Source of the DNA: Purshia tridentata
Lineage: Eukaryota; Streptophyta; Magnoliopsida; Rosales; Rosaceae
Direction of reading: 5' to 3'
Length of the DNA: 64,000 bases
Assembly (NCBI GenBank): GCA_003254885.1
Contig: QANT01005121.1
Span: 18,501-82,500, forward strand
Shown: positions 58,452 through 64,000 of the stretch, one piece after another
How positions within the stretch are numbered: position 1 is the stretch's first letter
Layout of the letters: each line of letters opens with the position of its first letter
The notes under the pieces: generated by a model
The model's input: only the letters and a program-made list of their open reading frames with translations
The model's database searches: none
What the model was told of the DNA's origin: nothing
Position numbers and translations under genes: made by a program

Positions 58452-59613
58452 ATATCAGTTATTTTCCTATAAAGTGATATAATGGATATACATATCCATT
58501 CTCATAAAATCTGTATCTGTATCCAAACATCCATATTCATTCTCATAAAATCCAAACATCTATATTCATACATCAAATGTATTCAAATTCATCAAAGGCA
58601 AAAGTATTACAAATCCAACAAAAAAGAGGGAGATATATACCTCATCTGAATAATTAAATTTTGAAAATTTCCTCCAAAATTTCTATTTTTTTGAGATCTC
58701 GAAATAATCGATATTTTAATAAAAGTTTCAATTATTTTAGTCAAAATTTTCAACGAAATTGAAATTCTTTTGAAATTTTCATATTTTTGAATCATTGAAA
58801 TTTTATCGAAATCCAAAATTCAATTCCTTAATCTCATCTCTATAACCCCATCCTAGTTATTGTACTTAAATTAAGCTACCCCTAGCTAATCTTCCTTTCA
58901 AGCTGAATAGATGCCTAATAAACTAACAGAGGCAAGGATGTTAGAGCAAGTCATTATGTCAGTGAACTTAGGTGTATGCATGGTAGTCAGTCCAAGTAAT
59001 TATCTCATATACACTAGGCATGTGGCCGATAGTTCTTGTATGTCCATGAACTTATTTTACCTTTAGAGCACAACACCAAATTAATCATCTATTTCCTGCA
59101 CCAAATCCACAAATTTGCAGCACTAGTTAGTTATGAGATATAACTAATATCTTAAGAGTCACACAAGATATAACCTTATAGAGTCACAATGTAAATCAAA
59201 GATTTATAGTACCAAATCACAACTTTACATGAACCAAATCACAAATTTTCAGCACCAACAATTCTTCTTTTGTAAAAAAAATGGGATTTTGCATACAAAA
59301 CCAAACAGATGTCCACTAAATATTTCCCCTGAGATTGAAGCAAGTTATGCATAAGGGAATTCAACTATCAAATTAAATATCAGAGCACCAAATCACTAAC
59401 TTATAGCACCAATGAGTAGCAATTCCCCATAAAACTGATGCAAGCACATATTCGAGCAAACTACTCCTAATCACCTATTTTATTCCAAGGCATACAATTA
59501 GCAAAAAACTTATAAAAAACCACATACCTTAATTAATGAAATCAAGCAAAGTTGCAATCACCGTACATGTAGCTGCAATTAATAAATAGTAGTGTACAAA
59601 GAGTATACCATTA
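58452..59613. other. AT-rich intergenic, no gene
   Basis: Short repeated phrases (CATATTCATTCTCATAAAATC near 58495-58550; AGCACCAAATCAC near 59070-59400) occur. No gene or clear element. Confidence 0.5.
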
Positions 59614-59924
59614 GGCCCCGTTTGATTTACTAGGATTGAATTAGAAAGAATAAATGACAAATTCATGTGTATTTGATGAAGAAATTCCTAATTTGAAGAA
59701 ATAAAATGGGAATAAGATGGATAAATTATAAAGAAAACTTATCATTTCCAATCCCCTCAAAATAGTGGGAATCAGCAAGGATAACATTTCCCTTGTGGCT
59801 AAGTCATTTTCTTTCTATCTTCTCCTTCTAGTTAGAAAACACTCAATCTTTTTCCTTAAATACCCATGAATTTGACATTTATCCTTTCCAATCTAATCCT
59901 AACTACCAAATGAAGCTTTAGACC
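59614..59924. mobile_element. Tourist-like (PIF/Harbinger) MITE, 311 bp
   Basis: Left GGCCCCGTTTGATTTACTAG and right reverse complement GGTCTAAAGCTTCATTTGGT; similarity improves inward (AGGATTxAATTxGAAAGxATAAATG...AAATTCATGxGTATTTx). Left flank TTA, right flank ATA, so the TSD is imperfect. No ORF. Confidence 0.7.
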
Positions 59925-60079
59925 ATAAGCTCAGCTCAATGTTTAAGCTAGCAATCAATTCAATTTACACACAACACATTTATAAATTTACATATAGAAT
60001 TGAGAATACCCATAGAAATTGGCAAGAAGGTATTGCAGAAGATGAGCACTTAGTTTGTGCACCCAAAGGTGCAGAGATA

Positions 60080-60375
60080 GGGTGATGTGGGTAAGATCAC
60101 ACATAGAAAGAAGATGCTAGTTTATGGGAACCTTGGGTCAAGACTGAAGAGTGAGACAGAGGGAGATTAGTAGATCACAAAGAAAGGGAGAGTGACTAAG
60201 TGAGATTGAAGAGAGAGGAAGAATGAGGGTGTTGTGGGTAAGATCGCACAAAAATAGGAGATGTTGGGATTCTGGGAACCTTGGGTCAAGACTCGAGAGG
60301 GAGACAGAGGCAAATCACAAAGAGAGGGAGAGTGACTAAAAGTGAGATCGAAGAAAGAGGGAGAGTGAGGTCGTG
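60080..60375. repeat. Tandem duplication, about 147-bp unit
   Basis: Two imperfect units, at 60080 and 60227, each containing TGTGGGTAAGATC, GGGAACCTTGGGTCAAGACT and GGGAGAGTGACTAA. Purine-rich; on the minus strand it resembles a CT-rich 5' UTR, but no coding sequence follows. Confidence 0.75.
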
Positions 60376-60472
60376 ACTGTGAAAGTGAGGGTGAATCGAT
60401 GATGTTGGTGAGAATGAATGAGATTGCATAGAGAGAGAAGATCGACTGAGACTAGAGGCGGCTAAGACTTAA

Positions 60473-60764
60473 GAGTCCATTTGGCACTAGTTTTTAGAAG
60501 TTTTTTTATTTAGTAGTGTTTTTTCTAGAAGCAGTTTTGCAAATAAGCACATACATTTTTATAAAAATTTTAAAGTGATTCATGCAAAAGCATTTGAAGT
60601 GCTTGTTGATGAAAGCACATGTCAGATGCTTCTCAAAAAACTCCTTAAAAAGCGTTTTTATAACTCAAAAGCACTTATAAATATTTCAGCTAAACACTAA
60701 CAAAAGTGCTTTTACTAATCTAAAAGAGCTTTTGGCAATTTTAAAAGCACTGCCAAACGAGTCC
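60473..60764. mobile_element. hAT-like MITE (family H), 292 bp
   Basis: Ends GAGTCCATTTGGCACTAG and reverse complement GGACTCGTTTGGCAGTGC, with AAGCACTT/AAGTGCTT motifs inside. It is the uninterrupted relative of 30164-31334, in opposite orientation. An 8-bp TSD was not clear. Confidence 0.65.
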
Positions 60765-60859
60765 CTAATCTTTAAGAGAATGAAAAGTGACATAGTCATT
60801 TAGGGTTAGCTAGTTAGGACCGAGTGTGATGTAAAATGACATAAATGCCTTTACACAGT

Positions 60860-61010
60860 AACAAGTCTAATGGGCGGGTGACCTGACCCGACCCGACCCC
60901 TTTTTTTAACGGGTCACTTACATGTGACACTGATATCAACCACGCTCGATATCTTTAAACCCAAACCTGTAAAAATTTGTGTCGAGTTGGATTGAGTCGT
61001 GTTAACTGGT
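60860..61010. mobile_element. hAT-type terminal fragment
   Basis: GGGCGGGTGACCTGACCCGACCCGACCCC followed by AACGGGTCACTTACATGTGACAC: pyrimidine/purine-biased GGGT/ACCC repeats of a type often seen at plant hAT-like MITE ends. The partner end was not found. Confidence 0.4.
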
Positions 61011-61560
61011 CGTATGTATTTTTGCTAAGTCTAGCCACATTAGTGGTCTCAAATAAATTAAAATTCCTCTATTCTTCATATAGTATTCTCTACTATCGAC
61101 TTCCTATATATGTTTGTTTGCTGTGGTTGCTTATTAATTTGGTTTTTACTTTATTTCTCACATTTACTTCCCCCTCTTCAACATGTTGTCATTTATATTT
61201 TGTTGATTTGCCTTTCGTTTATATATGTTTAACAATTTGATTACTATTGGGGAGGCGATTTTGGCACTTCACTTTTCTCTATTTGCACTCCTTCTATTTT
61301 ATTAAATTGTTTTATTATATTTTATTACTTTTGTTTCCAAAATTACCCTCATAGATTTGACTTGCAAAATAATTTTTATTTTAATTAAAGATTTTTTTTA
61401 TTATTTGTTCTTTTAACACGTTTAGTCTTCTTCTTCTATAATTGTCAAACCTTTACCCTCTCAATTTCCTTCTATATTCCTACTGTCTTCTTTCATATAT
61501 ACTTAATCAATTTTATATTTTGATCTCTATTTCTCTAAGTACAAATAGCATTGTCATACT
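61011..61560. other. Intergenic
   Basis: Pyrimidine-rich AT-biased sequence. No gene. Confidence 0.5.
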
Positions 61561-63640
61561 CTCTGATTGATGATAAAAAATTAAAAATGGATGAGCAACA
61601 TACCATGGACTCCGAATTATAGAAGATTTTAGATATGGTATGCAAAGCTGATATGAATGGAATTTTAGAGTTTAGTCATCTTTCTAACTCATTTGTAGCT
61701 ATTGATCATGGTAAGATTTATTAAGAAGTCTAACTTTTTCATTGCATGTATTTTTTACTTTTGATATTTAGAGTTTTTCTTTTTCTAACTAAAAGTGCAG
61801 ATTTAAATTTTCATAATAATCAATTGGTGGGTCTCCCTGGCTTACAAGTTGCGATTGTTCTTTTCTCATTCATCTTTCTAAGATTAATATGATAGGTAAT
61901 AGTTACTTTTTATCATTGATACTGTGACTTATATACTGATTAGAGATCATTATTTTACAAGAATTATATTTATCATTCCTTATTGTTGCTACAATGATTA
62001 CACAACTTTGAAAGGATTTATAGGACACTAAAATTTACCAATTAAAGGCAAAAGTTGTGAGAGAGACGTACTGAGAGTACAAAAGTTGTATAATTCAAAG
62101 AGTTTTCTATTGTTCATAGAAAACAAAAAAATAGACAAAGAGAGAAGTGTAGATATATGGCTACATACTAAAATAGAATATTTTTTTTATTTTTGCTAGT
62201 TAAAGAGAAGACTTAAATGTGTTAAAAACATCTTTAATAAAAATTTAAAAAAATTTGTAATTCAAATCTATAAGGGTGAATTTGAAAATATAGTAAAACA
62301 ATTTTAAAAAAATAAAAGAAGTGCAAATGAAGAAAAGTGGAGTGTCAAAATTGCCTCCCTATTGGTAATACATACGCAAAATGTATTGATTAGGCTTACC
62401 AATAAGTACATATGATAGTATTAGTCAGGCTAATAGAATTATTGTTAGTTAGGCGTACTGTCATATTTTATAGGAAGCCTATATTTGTAATACATACGCA
62501 TGTATTATAGGCTTACTGTTTCAACTTAAAAATATTGTCATCTATATATATACTAGTGTATTACACTATTTTTCAATAGAAATGAAACAAAAAATGGAGC
62601 ATCATGGATATCGGTATGTGTTTGAAGATAGATCGTCTTTTCCTGTAAACCAAGTAAAGTCTATAGCATTTATTTACTTAGAAATGATATGAAAGTATAT
62701 TTATTTGATTTTCAAGTTAAATGTAATTTACTCAAAAGTAATGTATGTTGATGAACTTGTAAAAAATAACTCAAGTGGAAAAAGACTAACGATAAAGTGC
62801 AATCTAATAGACATGTTTAATTGCTCAAAAAGTTGGAGGCCCAAGCAAAAAAAGCTGGGTTGGAAGTATTCAATCAAAACGGATACTAATAATAACAGTA
62901 AGTTAATTTTGAAAGAATGGAAAGAACTGAAACAAGAGAAAAATATATAGTGTACTCATCACATTTTTTTTTTCTTTTTTTTTTTTTGTGAATTTAACAC
63001 GTAAGGTTATTTCTATAGGTGATGCTTTAAGGTTGCTTTAAAGGAACTCAAAACAAAAACCACTTTTCACATCATGTAGACCTCTACAAAACTATTTGAA
63101 AATATAGGTGTGATAAAATATTGGCAATCTACTAAATGTTTTTTTGTTTCTTTAAAATTATTTTCTATTTGGATGTGCAGAAATAGTATTGATAGTAGCC
63201 ATAAATATTTGTTATGTTAGGTACCATTGCTGCATAGCTAATTAATATTGTTATTGTGTATACCTAATTCTTACAAGCACCCGTACACGCGATTACGTGA
63301 AGAAGTTAAAAATAAGATAAAGGTTCTTAGTGTTAAAATATGTTAATAATTAAAAAAAAAAGTGTTAAATGAATGTTATTGTGTTTCAGCATTCTTCGAA
63401 CAATTGAAGTCGAAGCTCCTATCAAGACAAATTAGCTAACTCTAAGGTATAATAGGTGATCAATATATGGGATCTGACTAAATTGTACAAAAATCATACG
63501 TATTAAGAATATTAAAATTTTACAGTTATGTAATTTTTTTGCAGGTTAACAATGAAAATGTGAAAGATCAATTACCAAGAAATGGATGGCACAAGTGGAC
63601 CTGATGTGAATGTAGGCATGTAGAGTAAGCTTGAGGGTCG
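61561..63640 (+). pseudogene. Possible decayed multi-exon gene, unidentified
   Basis: Several exon-like pieces in order: 61587-61711 (MDEQHTMDSEL, then a stop, KILDMVCKADMNGILEF..., then a G|GTAAGA donor); 62705-62950, a Lys-rich frame (LTIKCNLIDMFN, WRPKQKKLGWKY); 63391-63447, bounded by TTTCAG and AAG|GTATAA; and 63545-63630, after TTTTTTTGCAG. The first piece contains an in-frame stop and the pieces do not join into one frame. I do not recognise a family. It may be a relic of a host gene or transposon gene; it could also be chance. Confidence 0.3.
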
Positions 63641-63659
63641 TTCTAGCATATTAATTATT

Positions 63660-63800
63660 AATTTATATTTTTTTAATTATATGTGTGCCTTATTCTCTCC
63701 TTCAATTCACGTTTTTAAATGGTATATATATATATGATTGTACTAATTGTATCAAATGTGAGAGAGAGAAAATGATACATGCTGCATTCACGGGGTGATA
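63660..63800. repeat. Right-end copy of the window-start segment
   Basis: Matches bases 1-120 apart from an inserted TA run and about 12 extra bases. It follows the possible decayed gene directly, so it may be its 3' region. Confidence 0.6.
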
Positions 63801-64000
63801 TAAGTTACATAATTTTATCAACATTTTTAAAATTTGACTTTAAGTTATTGCAAGAAAGTATTGTGGATTGTTAGCTAATGTGTAAAGTCATTGAGTTCAT
63901 ATATGCTTAGATTTTTCTTTTCCATTGTTTTTTTTTCGGTGGGGGTCAAAAGCCCAAACTAACTTGAAATTACACTCATGGACCTTGCGACTTGAAAGAG
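63801..64000. other. Intergenic, runs off the window
   Basis: No feature identified. Confidence 0.5.

Overview
The window is plant nuclear DNA: AT-rich, long non-coding stretches, GT-AG introns, two CC-NB-ARC-LRR (CNL/RGA-type) disease-resistance genes and a dense layer of decayed or non-autonomous transposable elements. The CNLs and element types point to a woody eudicot; Rosaceae is my guess from overall similarity, not something the sequence proves. I saw no rRNA, tRNA or CRISPR array and no organellar or bacterial DNA.

Layout. 0-13.8 kb: almost gene-free; a Mutator-like element with 9-bp target-site duplications (TSDs) (1009-1933), a decayed Ty3/gypsy retrotransposon (about 1943-4600), a TA-targeting MITE (7246-7640), a second Mutator-like element (7777-8904), one plausible small secreted cysteine peptide gene (9102-9458), an LTR fragment, a rearranged MITE and a 27-bp minisatellite. 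13.8-25.5 kb: segmental-duplication unit A, carrying NLR-A on the minus strand. 25.5-33.1 kb: spacer with palindromic Mutator-like elements and nested hAT-like elements. 33.1-36.35 kb: a third, NLR-less remnant of the same unit, split by a 1.95-kb solo LTR. 36.35-52.95 kb: unit B, carrying NLR-B on the minus strand and enlarged by a 2.4-kb Mutator-like element, a 2.2-kb solo LTR and a 2.9-kb PIF/Harbinger-like element with a MYB/SANT-like ORF. 53-64 kb: gene-poor flank with a 1.1-kb Mutator-like palindrome, MITEs, a possible decayed multi-exon gene, and a terminal stretch that resembles the first ~120 bases of the window.

Interpretation. This is part of an expanding NLR cluster. Units A, B and the remnant give natural empty sites for one another, so most insertions can be bounded to the base and ordered after the duplication. 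NLR-A (about 1401 aa) looks intact. NLR-B (about 1089 aa) keeps the N-terminal half but has lost about 315 residues of LRR in two separate in-frame deletions and has an altered C-terminus. The leaders of the two genes diverge just upstream of the ATG, so they probably have different promoters. All family assignments are from motifs read by eye; no database search was possible.
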